From Prochlorococcus sp. HOT208_60m_808M21 (GTDB lineage: Bacteria; Cyanobacteriota; Cyanobacteriia; PCC-6307; Cyanobiaceae): a stretch of DNA of 57,048 bases. The DNA lies in the NCBI GenBank assembly GCA_002026005.1, contig MWOX01000151.1:1-57048 (forward strand), read 5' to 3'. The translations under genes were made by a program, and so were the position numbers. The notes beneath the pieces are model-generated. The model was not told where the DNA came from and searched no databases. It saw nothing but the letters and a program-made list of their open reading frames with translations. Positions 30,713 through 38,993 of this stretch are shown in pieces; within the stretch, counting starts at the first letter, position 1, and each line of letters begins with the position of its first letter.

Positions 30713-30858
30713 TGGGATTCCCACATTGCCCTATTTGTGTAGTTCTAGCATTTGTTTCAGTTTTTATGGGAGTTACTCGTAGTTATATGTTCTATATTCT
30801 TTTAAGGGAGTTTCTGAGAGCAGAATCTAATTTTAAATTGAAGTTTAGTTTCTATTAA
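30712..30858 (+). CDS. Small membrane protein (48 aa)
   Basis: ATG at 30712. MGFPHCPICVVLAFVSVFMG: a HCPIC cysteine pair, then a membrane helix, then a basic tail (KLKFSFY). Translationally coupled to the 38-residue gene; followed within 4 bases by the promoter of DUF4278 copy 2. Confidence 0.5.
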   Translation: MGFPHCPICVVLAFVSVFMGVTRSYMFYILLREFLRAESNFKLKFSFY

Positions 30859-30861
30859 TTG

Positions 30862-30994
30862 TTGACATCTAAGTATAAATACTTTATAAATAGATTGTAG
30901 TAAATACTACAAAATCGTCCGATCTACCATCTGATAGACCGCAGTACGACTCAAGCCATAGGACGGGGACTTGAGCAAGTTCAGGAGCTGCATC
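30862..30994 (+). promoter_or_regulatory. Promoter and structured leader of DUF4278 micro-ORF, copy 2
   Basis: TTGACA (30862-30867), 17-bp spacer with dyad AAGTAT-AA-ATACTT, TATAAA (30885-30890). The leader is closely similar to 6353-6485, with changes that keep the stems: CTCAAG/CTTGAG here for ATCAAG/CTTGAT there, and GTAGT/ACTAC for GTAG(T)/(G)CTAC. CGTCC and GGACG, the proposed pseudoknot strands, are unchanged. Confidence 0.65.
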
Positions 30995-31096
30995 ATGGTA
31001 AACATGTACTTCAATGGAAAGTCATTCGTATATTGTAGAAAACAAGAAGAAAAGGTGATAAAGCTTACTTATAGAGGATCTATTTACTTGAAATAA
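30995..31096 (+). CDS. DUF4278-like microprotein, copy 2
   Basis: 33 residues beginning MVNMYFNGKSFVYCRKQ and ending KLTYRGSIYLK. Same length as copy 1; several differences are silent (TAT/TAC, TTT/TTC, AAC/AAT). AGGAG ribosome site at the same distance. Confidence 0.7.
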   Translation: MVNMYFNGKSFVYCRKQEEKVIKLTYRGSIYLK

Positions 31097-31567
31097 GATT
31101 TTTAATTTCTTTAAAAAAAGTTTTGACATTTATTGAAGTTTTTAAATAAGTATTTATTAATACTTTATAAGAAAAACTTATTGTATAGATATTTTTTGCC
31201 TATTTAAAAATTCAAATATTCGTATATTTAGTAACGAGAAATTAATTTTAAAACAACTATTTTTTATTTAGATTTTTAAAAAGGTTATGCAACCTATTTC
31301 TGAGGAACTTTACAAAAAAATAGTTGAGAGTTCTAAAAAATGACTAAGTTACTTGTGGCTCTATTAGCATTAGATATAGGCGTTAATCTGTCTAAAGTTT
31401 TTATTTTTACCTGAAAATCAAATTACTTAATAAAAGAAGCAATTGTTTTCTAAAAAAGAAATTGTCACGGGAATTTTTTTGATGTCTTTATTTTATAAAA
31501 TAAAAAATTAAACCAATAAAAGAACTACTTACAAGAAGTAGCACCATTAAAAAAGATATTAACTTTG

Positions 31568-31954
31568 CTAATCCCATAAAGATAAATCAGAATTTCCTGT
31601 AGATCTTTGTATCCAGTGAATTTTCCAAACATTATTTACTTTTTTAAAAATTGACGTAACTGTTGGTAAGTCATCATTAGCTGTCCCTTTATAAGTAAAT
31701 TTTGAACTTAGTGTAAAAATGCACATTACTATATTTTCGCTTAAAAATTCGAATCGGTGAATTTTGGTTATTTCCGCCTGTTCTTGAACTATATCACCAT
31801 TAATCATTTGTTCGAACCCTTTTGCATCTATAGGATTACCACTCGGTCTTATGAATAAAAAATCTGGAGTCGCGTTGTCAACAAAAAATGAGGCCATTTT
31901 TTTTGGATTGGCAAACTCATTTAATAATGAAATTATTGTTTCTTTATCATTCAT
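31568..31954 (-). CDS. SnoaL/NTF2-like protein
   Basis: 128 residues from the ATG at 31952-31954 (MNDKETIISLLNEF). The NTF2-like cone fold is suggested by the helical N-terminus, FFVDNATPDFLFIRPSGNPI in the middle and a C-terminal SIFKKVNNVWKIHWIQRSTG (the usual W-x-I-x-H-x-Q ending of DUF4440/SnoaL-like proteins). Ligand or activity unknown. The start codon directly follows hairpin-tail copy 8. A reading extended to 31978 would run through the hairpin, so I prefer the internal ATG. Confidence 0.65.
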   Translation of the reverse strand: MNDKETIISLLNEFANPKKMASFFVDNATPDFLFIRPSGNPIDAKGFEQMINGDIVQEQAEITKIHRFEFLSENIVMCIFTLSSKFTYKGTANDDLPTVTSIFKKVNNVWKIHWIQRSTGNSDLSLWD

Positions 31955-31997
31955 AAAAAAAGGGACATAACCCTTCAATTTTAGATCTACTATTTAA
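31955..31997 (-). promoter_or_regulatory. Hairpin-tail leader element, copy 8
   Basis: AAGGG-ACATAA-CCCTT beside seven A, tail TTTTAGATCTACTATTTAAA (diverged). On the minus strand the U-run ends one base before the ATG of the SnoaL-like gene. Confidence 0.55.
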
Positions 31998-32074
31998 AAT
32001 GTACAAATCAAAATGGAATAATTCTAAAAAAATTCGTTAGGATGTTCGAAATAATTATATTTTTAATATAAATC

Positions 32075-32197
32075 ATGATCAATTCATTTAACAAATTATT
32101 GCCAGTTGGCAAAAAGGTCAAAAAATATTTGCCTTTCTTTATTGGATTTAAATTACTTACATTTACTGGCTTTCTTACTTATTTAATGAATCGCTAA
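32075..32197 (+). CDS. Small membrane protein (40 aa)
   Basis: ATG at 32075. Basic head (PVGKKVKKYLPF), then a hydrophobic helix (FIGFKLLTFTGFLTYLM). Family unknown. Confidence 0.45.
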   Translation: MINSFNKLLPVGKKVKKYLPFFIGFKLLTFTGFLTYLMNR

Positions 32198-32240
32198 TTG
32201 ATATAATCTTAAAAATAAAGTTTAACTAAATTAAAATCTA

Positions 32241-32465
32241 GTGAATAAAGAAGAGAGAACTAAAAGATTTAAGTCTATGTCAAGTATGCAAAGACAAAAA
32301 CTGATACTAAAAAAGATGAAAGAGAGAGGCATAGAGGTGGGAAGTGGAATTCCGAATAAAAAATACGATAGCAAAGAGGTTTATGAATTAATTCATATTG
32401 CAAATTGCTTCCCAGAATTAAGAGAGAAAAAACAAAAAAATAATAAGGTTTCTTTAATTAAGTAA
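32241..32465 (+). CDS. Small basic hypothetical protein (74 aa)
   Basis: GTG start at 32241. MNKEERTKRFKSMSSMQRQK at the start, then KERGIEVGSGIPNKKYDSKE and a lysine-rich end. Soluble and very basic, possibly nucleic-acid binding. No family recognised. Convergent with the DoxX-like gene one base away. Confidence 0.45.
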   Translation: MNKEERTKRFKSMSSMQRQKLILKKMKERGIEVGSGIPNKKYDSKEVYELIHIANCFPELREKKQKNNKVSLIK

Positions 32466-32466
32466 T

Positions 32467-32848
32467 TTATTTTGGTTCCCTTATTGCAGTAATAATTAAT
32501 CCACCTATCAATGCGAGATTCATAAATACTGCTTTTTGATGAAAAGGGAATAGATGAAAAATTATTGTTGTTGGAATAATAAATAGTAATAAAAAGACTG
32601 ATCCGATTTTTTGATTTTCCCCAAATATAAAAAATCCAGAACCCAAGATAAGACATATAATTGCTCCCACTAGAAGAATAGATGAAATTGCTTCAGGAAT
32701 ACCTTTTGAAGAAATATATTCAACTGTTCTTTCGAAATCATTTATTTTGCCTGGTATTGCCGAGATAAATATTGCTGAAATTGATAATCTTGAAAAAAAA
32801 TCTAAAAAAGATTTGATACTTTTATTTTTTCAAAAAAGAATTTTTCAT
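32467..32848 (-). CDS. DoxX-like membrane protein, frameshifted at a T6 run
   Basis: With one base removed from the T6 at 32825-32830, the frame opens from the ATG at 32846-32848 (MKNSFLKNKSIKSFLDFFSR) through ISAIFISAIPGKINDF and ILLVGAIICLILGSGFFIFG to HKAVFMNLALIGGLIITA-type sequence near the C-terminus: about 126 residues with four membrane helices, as in DoxX/SURF4-like proteins. As given, only a 67-residue piece from an internal GTG is open. Substrate unknown; some DoxX proteins act in thiol or quinone redox. Confidence 0.55.
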
Positions 32849-33045
32849 ATCACAATTATGGGAAAAAAATTTTAACCTTTTTAGAAATACTTTATTAGTC
32901 AGAAATACTTTTAAATTTTTCTCAAAGATGTTTAGCTTAATTAATAGAAATCTTTATAATTAATATGAATCTTTTTACAGTAATTAATAGTAATTTATGA
33001 ATTGTCTTTTTATATTTATGAAATGATAAATTAAATTTAAATAAA

Positions 33046-33522
33046 ATGTTTAAAAAATTTATTTTAACTTCTTTTTTACTTTTTAGTTCTCTATTAACTA
33101 TTTATCCTTCAAAAAAAGAAAATACTAATTTTTTCGATTATTGTTATTCTCTAGAAAAAATAATTTCTAGAAATTCATTAGAAAAGAGTAATAATGTATC
33201 GAATAATTTTAGGTCTTTAGTAAAAGATATTACTCTATTTGGGACTAACAAAACTAAAGGAAATTTCGCTAATAAGATAATTGATCAATATAAAAATTCC
33301 AAAAACTTATTTATTATTACAGTTGTTCCAAATCAAATTTATTGTTTAGCAGGATATTGGATTGAGGAGTTAAGTCCAGGAAAATTTGAATCCATTTTCT
33401 ATCAGAAAACCAAACAAAAAATAAATGAATATAAGAATACTAAAAAAGAAGTAGATAAATTTATTAAAGGAATTAATTTAGAATATAAATCTATAAAAAA
33501 AGAAATTAATGATTTTTTTTAG
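33046..33522 (+). CDS. Hypothetical exported protein (158 aa)
   Basis: Signal-type N-terminus: MFKKFILTSFLLFSSLLTIY (residues 1-20). The mature part is lysine/asparagine-rich with CYSLEKIISRN and NLFIITVVPNQIYCLAGYWI, then a coiled, charged C-terminus (YKNTKKEVDKFIKGI). Two cysteines ~75 residues apart might pair. No family recognised. Convergent with the 33527-34015 gene. Confidence 0.5.
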   Translation: MFKKFILTSFLLFSSLLTIYPSKKENTNFFDYCYSLEKIISRNSLEKSNNVSNNFRSLVKDITLFGTNKTKGNFANKIIDQYKNSKNLFIITVVPNQIYCLAGYWIEELSPGKFESIFYQKTKQKINEYKNTKKEVDKFIKGINLEYKSIKKEINDFF

Positions 33523-33526
33523 AGAA

Positions 33527-34015
33527 TCAAAAGCTTTTTTCTAATAAAATTGATTTATTTGTTATGGTTGATTCATTATTTTTAGATTGCGAAATAAAAA
33601 ATAGCAGTAATCCCAAAATAATTACAAATCCAAAAATTGATAGATTATTAATTATTTTATTTTTGATATTAAAGTTAAGTTTGTTTTTTGTAATTTTTCC
33701 AAAGAATAGAAATTCTTTATTTGATGATGAATCATATTTTTCAGAATTGTTTTCCAAATAATAATTATTAAATAGTTCTTCCCTATATTCATTAATGTCT
33801 ATCTGTAAGTTATTTTCAGAGGCCCCAACTTTGCAATTCGATTGCTCATAAAAAAATTCATGTATGTTTGAAATATTTGTTATTTTTTTATTTTTAACAT
33901 TTAATTTAGTTTTTTTTAAATCATTATCAAACCATTCGTCATAAACTATAAAGTTAGATTTAGCAAAATAAGACAAGACTCTATTACAAAAAAGTACATT
34001 AAAAAGATAAATCAA
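33527..34015 (-). CDS. Hypothetical membrane-anchored protein (162 aa)
   Basis: Starts MIYLFNVLFCNRVLSYFAKS (possible N-terminal anchor). Polar middle with NISNIHEFFYEQSNCKVGAS, then a membrane helix near the C-terminus (NLSIFGFVIILGLLLFFIS). No known domain. Strongly AT-driven composition (Asn, Lys, Ile, Phe). Confidence 0.5.
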   Translation of the reverse strand: MIYLFNVLFCNRVLSYFAKSNFIVYDEWFDNDLKKTKLNVKNKKITNISNIHEFFYEQSNCKVGASENNLQIDINEYREELFNNYYLENNSEKYDSSSNKEFLFFGKITKNKLNFNIKNKIINNLSIFGFVIILGLLLFFISQSKNNESTITNKSILLEKSF

Positions 34016-34166
34016 AGAAAAAAAGAAAGTTATTTTTGTTGGTAAATTTCATAAATCATGTTTGTAAATCATAATTAATTGTCAAGTTTTTATTTAAAGT
34101 AATTTTATAGGATTCTTAGGATCTAATTATTTGATTTTTTTGCATATTAGTTTGCAGGAAAATTCA

Positions 34167-34326
34167 TTATTTTGATTTTCTTGTGCCACCGTAGGAATAA
34201 TCATTATGTTTAGAAATTACATTCCAACATTCTTTACAACAAAAAATCCATTCTCTATGAATTATGGATTTAACTCTGTAATGAATTTTATCTGGCTTAT
34301 GACATAAATCACATTTTTTCAATCAT
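34167..34326 (-). CDS. Small zinc-ribbon-like protein (~51 aa)
   Basis: Two CxxC-type pairs: KKCDLCHKPDKIHYRVKS and REWIFCCKECWNVISKHND, then SYGGTRKSK. Either it starts at the TTG at 34320-34322, in frame as given, or at the ATG at 34324-34326 if one base of the T6 run at 34314-34319 is removed (MIEKCDLCHK). A small zinc-binding protein, partner unknown. The neighbouring gap 34327-34665 has no other supported gene. Confidence 0.55.
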
Positions 34327-34665
34327 CTTTAACTTTTCTAAGTTAATTTTATATAAAAATTAGGTTGATTTAAAATATTCACGAATAGAATTTTGTCGTG
34401 CCATTATAAAAATGCACTCTACACATCCTGAAGCAAAGCAGTGGTTTTGTTGAGTGCCATTATTTTAATTGCCTGATAAAAATTTCTAATTTCTACATTT
34501 AAAAATTTCTTAAGCAACCTTATTATTTGTATAAAATTTTTAGAGATTTTATTTAGCTTTCTTTAAAAAAAAATTTTTCATTATACATCTAAAATAGAAC
34601 TTTAAAAAGAAACTCACGAATCTTGTTTAATTGATTTTAAGATAATTTTATCAAATTTTAAAATT

Positions 34666-34809
34666 ATGAACATTTATCTATTTTGGATATTATTTTTAGC
34701 ATTATGGGCAATAGTTCCCCTCATGATTATTAAAGGTAGAGTAGACGAAGAGCCCAAGATCCATACTTCACCAAAAGTTAAAGCAAAGAAAAAAGGTTGG
34801 TTTAATTAA
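34666..34809 (+). CDS. Small membrane protein (47 aa)
   Basis: ATG at 34666. MNIYLFWILFLALWAIVPLM is a membrane helix, followed by a charged, basic tail (KVKAKKKGWFN). Family unknown. Confidence 0.5.
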   Translation: MNIYLFWILFLALWAIVPLMIIKGRVDEEPKIHTSPKVKAKKKGWFN

Positions 34810-34883
34810 GTTAATCTCTGACTAATAACAATAATCTGAAAGATAATTTAAATTAAAGTCAAATTAAAGTTTATTTATTAAAA

Positions 34884-35468
34884 GTGGAAAAAATAGAAAA
34901 TAATTTTCTCTATTTAGTTGTTCTTGGAGGCAGAGCAAAAAAAGCTAATATTGAACTACATGATGTCAGATGGGTTGTTGGTTCTAAAATTGAGGATACA
35001 TACGATACTTTAAGAAAGGATTGGTTTGGATCTGCAAAAGGGTTGCATGTAGATAGCTATAAAAAAATAAAATATTTAGATGGTTATAAAATAAATCTTC
35101 GAAATGTTGAAAATTTGAAAATCAATAATAACAAATTTTCTAATAAAAGTAAAACCAAAAAGAAGTTATGGTTCGTAAATATTGGTGGCTATGATCCAAG
35201 TTCTATGCAAGAAAAACATGAGTTTGGATTAGTTATAGCTAAAAATAAATTAGAGGCAAAAAATATAGCTAAATCTAAATGGCTTATTGGGTGTAAAAAA
35301 AAGCATAAAGATGATATTGCTTCTTTAGAAACGTTAATTGGTTGCGATGATTGTGAACTAATAAAAAAGATAGATAATTGGGAAATAGAATTAATTCCAA
35401 ATAAAAATTTTATTGAAGAAGACTATTATCCTGACTGGTATGGATATCAAAAGATAGACGGCAAATAA
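34884..35468 (+). CDS. DUF1543 domain protein
   Basis: 194 residues with a GTG start. Two related halves: LYLVVLGGRAKKANIELHDV-RWVVG (residues ~9-32) and KLWFVNIGGYDPSSMQEKHE-FGLVIA (residues ~94-120). The GGR-x-IELHD and GGYDP...HEFG blocks are the DUF1543 pattern; the duplication gives a two-domain protein. Soluble. Function unknown. Ends DWYGYQKIDGK. Confidence 0.7.
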   Translation: MEKIENNFLYLVVLGGRAKKANIELHDVRWVVGSKIEDTYDTLRKDWFGSAKGLHVDSYKKIKYLDGYKINLRNVENLKINNNKFSNKSKTKKKLWFVNIGGYDPSSMQEKHEFGLVIAKNKLEAKNIAKSKWLIGCKKKHKDDIASLETLIGCDDCELIKKIDNWEIELIPNKNFIEEDYYPDWYGYQKIDGK

Positions 35469-35540
35469 TGATTTAAGTATCTTTTACTTGTAAATGAATT
35501 TTGTTTAAAAATTTTATTTTTATTTATGTTCTTAAGATAT

Positions 35541-36812
35541 TTAAAAAGAACTTGATTTTCTTAATAAATAAATTCCACCTCCCAGAGAAATTAAAACAGG
35601 TAACCATGCAGCAAAAATTGGCGGTAAAATACCTTTTACTCCGAACGAACTAAATATAAATGACATTACATAATAGATTAATATAAGAATTACGCTCAAT
35701 CCAAATCCCTGACTTTTTGAAGATCTTAAATTAGATTTAGATCCCAGACTGCTTCCTATTAAACCAAAGACCAAGCATGCAAAAGGTAAAGTAAATTTTT
35801 CTTGAATGCGGACTTTAATTCTTCTTACCTCCTTTAAGTTTCCAGTCTTTTTATAAATTTTTTCTGCTTGTATAGCCTGCTTTACAGTCATTTCATTGGC
35901 ATCCTTAGGTACTTTTGCCAGCTCCATTGGTCCTTCCACAAATGGATATGTATATTCTTTAAATTGAATATTTGTAGTTTGTCCGCTTGGATCAATTGAT
36001 ACAATACTACCGTCAGAAAATATCCAGGAAGAAATCTTTTTATCAAATCTTCCTTTCTTTGCTTTTAAAATTTGTTGAAAATCTTCTCTGGAAAAATCTA
36101 GTAATGTGACGTTTTTCATGATTTTGTTTTCATACCATTGAGAATAAAAAATATGAGTAAGTTTAGAATTATTTTTTGTTGGTTTTTTAGTTTCGGAATT
36201 TATTCTGGATCCATATCTTGAAAACATAATGTTTTCTTTCCCATTTTCTTCACTGAAAGAACTTCCTATGCCCGCTCTTAATGTAGTTTCAGCCAACTTA
36301 TTACTTGCAGGAACTAAATTATCATTAAAGTAAAAAGTCAATCCTGTCATAAATATTGAAATAGCAATAGCTGGAGAAATGATCCTTGAGGTTTTTACGC
36401 CTAAAGATTTTAATGCTAACAATTCAGAATTATTTGATAATTTTCCATAGGCCAATAATGTAGAAAGCAAAACTGCCATTGGGAATGATAAAACTAAAAA
36501 GCTGGGCAAACTAAAAAAAAGAACTTTTAAAGCTAAAAATAAAGGCAAACCATATTCAACTATTTTCCTTATTAGGTCAAACATGACACCAACAGATAAT
36601 GAAATAACAGTAAAAGCAGAAATGGCAAATATCATAGGAGGAATTATTTGCCCTAATAACCATCTATCTATCAAAGGTATTGAATACCAAGGTGTAATTA
36701 TTTTGTTAATAGTTGTTTTAATTAGTGATTGATTTGAAAGTTTCAAAAGAAATTTATTTGATTTTTTACTGTCTTTTTTTACATTATAAAATATCAATGA
36801 TTTAGAAAACAA
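35541..36812 (-). CDS. LptF/LptG (YjgP/YjgQ) family permease
   Basis: 423 residues. N-terminal membrane block (YSIPLIDRWLLGQIIPPMIF, then FAISAFTVISLSVGVMFDLI), a ~150-residue beta-rich periplasmic domain (jellyroll: ITHIFYSQWYENKIMKNVTL-type region), and a C-terminal block ending GIYLLRKSSSF. RIQEKFTLPFACLVFGLIGS is the conserved helix after the periplasmic domain. In Gram-negatives these form the LptBFG transporter that extracts LPS from the inner membrane; cyanobacteria often have a single such protein. Not adjacent to an lpt ATPase here. Confidence 0.8.
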   Translation of the reverse strand: MFSKSLIFYNVKKDSKKSNKFLLKLSNQSLIKTTINKIITPWYSIPLIDRWLLGQIIPPMIFAISAFTVISLSVGVMFDLIRKIVEYGLPLFLALKVLFFSLPSFLVLSFPMAVLLSTLLAYGKLSNNSELLALKSLGVKTSRIISPAIAISIFMTGLTFYFNDNLVPASNKLAETTLRAGIGSSFSEENGKENIMFSRYGSRINSETKKPTKNNSKLTHIFYSQWYENKIMKNVTLLDFSREDFQQILKAKKGRFDKKISSWIFSDGSIVSIDPSGQTTNIQFKEYTYPFVEGPMELAKVPKDANEMTVKQAIQAEKIYKKTGNLKEVRRIKVRIQEKFTLPFACLVFGLIGSSLGSKSNLRSSKSQGFGLSVILILIYYVMSFIFSSFGVKGILPPIFAAWLPVLISLGGGIYLLRKSSSF

Positions 36813-36934
36813 TATAAATTTATAGTTAAGAAAAACATTTTATTTATTTAAATTTCAATAATAAATTAGAAGAATAATTTTTAACACTTGCAATAAAACA
36901 AGAAATTTGGTTTCTTTAGAAAAAGTGTTAAAGC

Positions 36935-37054
36935 ATGAAAAATAAAACTTTAATATACGAATGCAATTGCATACACTGCCAACAAAAACTAAATCAAATT
37001 AACAATGCAAAATTATATTGGAACAAATTAATTTTAAGAAAAAAGTTGGTATAG
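36935..37054 (+). CDS. Small cysteine-containing protein (39 aa)
   Basis: ATG at 36935. MKNKTLIYECNCIHCQQKLN gives a C-x-C-x2-C cluster followed by a basic helix. No family recognised; moderate support from the cysteine pattern. Confidence 0.4.
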   Translation: MKNKTLIYECNCIHCQQKLNQINNAKLYWNKLILRKKLV

Positions 37055-37183
37055 TCTTCCACAATCTTCCAAGTTTTTTAAACTTTTTAAAGTAGTTATT
37101 TTGGAATTTGTTATTTTTAGGAAAAAAATTAAGTGGTAAGGTCTTTAGATCTTTAGTATTAAGCTTTTTTTGGAATTTTGGTA

Positions 37184-37285
37184 TTATTTAACCTTTTGAT
37201 TTTTTTTGTAGATCATATTTTCTCGATTTAAAAGAAAAAGGATAATTAAAATACAAGATGGAATGAGAATAAAATCTAAAGACAT
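37184..37285 (-). CDS. Small membrane protein (33 aa)
   Basis: ATG at 37283-37285: a single hydrophobic helix MSLDFILIPSCILIILFLLN, then a basic tail. Weak call. Confidence 0.4.
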   Translation of the reverse strand: MSLDFILIPSCILIILFLLNRENMIYKKNQKVK

Positions 37286-37741
37286 GCAATTTTTAATCTA
37301 CTTTCTATTTAGCAAATAAATAAATCTTTGACATTAGATTATTGTTATTAAGATTTTATTTAATAGGTTAATTAACTATCTGTGTGCTTTTATATTTATT
37401 TATTTTAAAAATGAAAGAGCCTGCAAGTATCCCACCGGCAAGCTCATGACGACCTAGTTAATTCAGATTTTCTGATTTAACCAGCTAAGCACTTCCTAAA
37501 TGCTTATAACATTCTACTAAGTAAAATTACTTACTGTGAGTATAAATGCTTATTTTTTAATTTTTGATCTGTGGCTTTTATAAAAAAGTGATTTGATCAA
37601 AAAATGTGGATTGTAAATTTCTTTTTAACAGAAATGTCACAAATTAACTATGAAATAAATACTCAGAGGAAAATCAGTAAAGATTTTGGTTTACATAAGT
37701 TAATATTTGTGTTACATTAATTAACAATTATTATCTTTTTA
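37286..37741. other. Gene-poor region before hli
   Basis: No supported protein. A 12-codon frame (ATG AAA GAG CCT near 37412) and a hairpin GTTAAT-TCAG / CTGA-TTTAAC (about 37456-37481) are present. The last 60 bp before the hli start at 37742 probably hold its promoter. Confidence 0.3.
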
Positions 37742-37948
37742 ATGTCAAAATCAGGAGTTACTACAGAATCAGGTGGAAGACAGAATATGTTCCCATCAGA
37801 AACTAGGCCTTATATTGATGAAACTGTCTCTTACGATGGATATCCTCAAAATGCAGAAAAAGTAAATGGTAGATGGGCTATGGTTGGTTTCGTTGCACTA
37901 TTAGGTGCCTATTTAACAACAGGACAGATCATTCCTGGAATTTTTTAG
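37742..37948 (+). CDS. hli: High-light-inducible protein (HLIP)
   Basis: 68 residues. One chlorophyll-binding-type helix with the HLIP motif EKVNGRWAMVGFVALLGAYL and the ending TTGQIIPGIF typical of marine picocyanobacteria and their phages. HLIPs sit in thylakoids and protect photosystems and pigment synthesis under high light or nutrient stress. The N-terminal ~38 residues are polar and variable. Monocistronic, facing two further hli genes on the other strand. Confidence 0.9.
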   Translation: MSKSGVTTESGGRQNMFPSETRPYIDETVSYDGYPQNAEKVNGRWAMVGFVALLGAYLTTGQIIPGIF

Positions 37949-38332
37949 TACCTAGATAACCGTTTTTATAAACTCTTTTATAAGCTATATATTTTTTTTG
38001 CTTTTTAGAAAAAAATTTAAGATTTTTATTTTAAATTTGAGAATATGAAAAACCAAATAAAAGTTATGGCATTTAGGCTAAATATTATTCCTAGAAATAT
38101 ATAAGCAAACTTTTTGCCAATGAATGCTGTCTCCGGTTCAAGCTTTACTCTCATTAAATTCTTGAATTATTTCGATAAAGATAGCATTATTTAATAAGTA
38201 AATTTAATTTTTAAATAAAAAGAATAATAAAATGAATATTTTATTCTAAAAAGTTAGTAAATATTATTATTTTTTTTCTCATAGATTAAATATTTCTTCG
38301 CAAATATAGATTATTAAATTAGAAAAAACCAT

Positions 38333-38367
38333 AAAAAGCCTAATTTAATTTTAAATTAGGCTTTTTG
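38333..38367. terminator. Bidirectional terminator between hli genes
   Basis: AAAAAGCCTAATTTAA pairs with TTAAATTAGGCTTTTT, with A/T tracts on both sides, so it can stop transcription in both directions. It ends the minus-strand hli pair (stop at 38384). The remainder of 37949-38332 shows no gene. Confidence 0.85.
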
Positions 38368-38383
38368 GAGGATAAAAATTTAT

Positions 38384-38524
38384 TTAGATAAAACCAGGAA
38401 TGATTTGACCTGTAGTTAAATATGCTCCAAGAAGAGCAACAAAACCTAACATTGCAAATCGACCGTTAAGCTTTTCAGCAACGATTTTTTCTTTTTCAAT
38501 AATTTTGGGTGCGTTATTTTTCAT
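38384..38524 (-). CDS. hli: High-light-inducible protein, second of a coupled pair
   Basis: 46 residues from the ATG at 38522-38524: MKNNAPKIIEKEKIVAEKLN, then GRFAMLGFVALLGAYLTTGQ and IIPGFI. The NGRFAMLGF motif carries the chlorophyll-binding E/N/R residues (EKLNGR). The start overlaps the stop of the upstream hli gene (TAATG), so the two are translationally coupled. A longer in-frame reading into the upstream gene is spurious. Confidence 0.9.
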   Translation of the reverse strand: MKNNAPKIIEKEKIVAEKLNGRFAMLGFVALLGAYLTTGQIIPGFI

Positions 38525-38631
38525 TAAAACCAGCCTGGAATAATCTGACCTGTAGTGACGTATGCACCAACTGCTGCAACGAAACCTAACATTGCTGCCC
38601 AACCGTTAAAACGTTCTGCTTCTGGAGTCAT
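38524..38631 (-). CDS. hli: Short high-light-inducible protein, first of a coupled pair
   Basis: 35 residues, ATG at 38629-38631: MTPEAERFNGWAAMLGFVAA, then VGAYVTTGQIIPGWF. The shortest HLIP form, essentially just the pigment-binding helix. ERFNGWAAM replaces the usual NGR(W/F)AM; Arg of the motif is Trp here. Overlaps the next hli gene. Confidence 0.85.
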   Translation of the reverse strand: MTPEAERFNGWAAMLGFVAAVGAYVTTGQIIPGWF

Positions 38632-38708
38632 TTTTTTTATGTAATTTGTAAATAAATATAACATATTTATTTAATAATGTAAAGTAAATTAGAGATTATG
38701 CTTTTTTT

Positions 38709-38912
38709 TTGACAGTAAAATACAAGACTGCTACATTTATGTATCGAAATATACTTCATCCTTTTTTTTTAATATTTATTATGATTTTTTAAATTTGAAA
38801 AAAATTATCCTTTTCACCTTGTTTTTTTTTTACAGGTGCATCCTCATTTAGAGGTAATTTTAATTAATATATTATTAGAGTCAGCTAGTAGGGATACAGG
38901 CTGACTCTTTTT
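38709..38912 (+). ncRNA. Candidate small RNA ending in a terminator
   Basis: TTGACA near 38710 with TACATT 17 bp later, then no open frame of note. Three hairpins: CACCT...AGGTG, CCTC-ATTTA-GAGG, and AGAGTCAGC...GCTGACTCT followed by TTTTTTT (about 38877-38910). The last is an excellent terminator with no gene in front of it on that strand, which is why I suspect an sRNA. No known family recognised. Confidence 0.45.
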
Positions 38913-38993
38913 TTTAAAATTTTGGATTTTTGACTAAAAGTATTTTTTAGTATTCAAAAAATTGCTATTAATAAATTAGATATATATGAGATT

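Noticed and set aside
31287-31414. Two overlapping tiny frames (18 and 24 codons, ATGA overlap)
   Set aside because: Too short to support from one sequence; recorded only in case profiling shows them translated.
34370-34470. Minus-strand cysteine-rich stretch (HCFASGCVECIF)
   Set aside because: No start codon in frame and a one-base deletion does not provide one; may be a remnant.
38384-38602. 72-residue reading of the second hli gene
   Set aside because: Its extra N-terminus is the out-of-frame antecedent hli gene; the ATG at 38522-38524 gives a normal HLIP.
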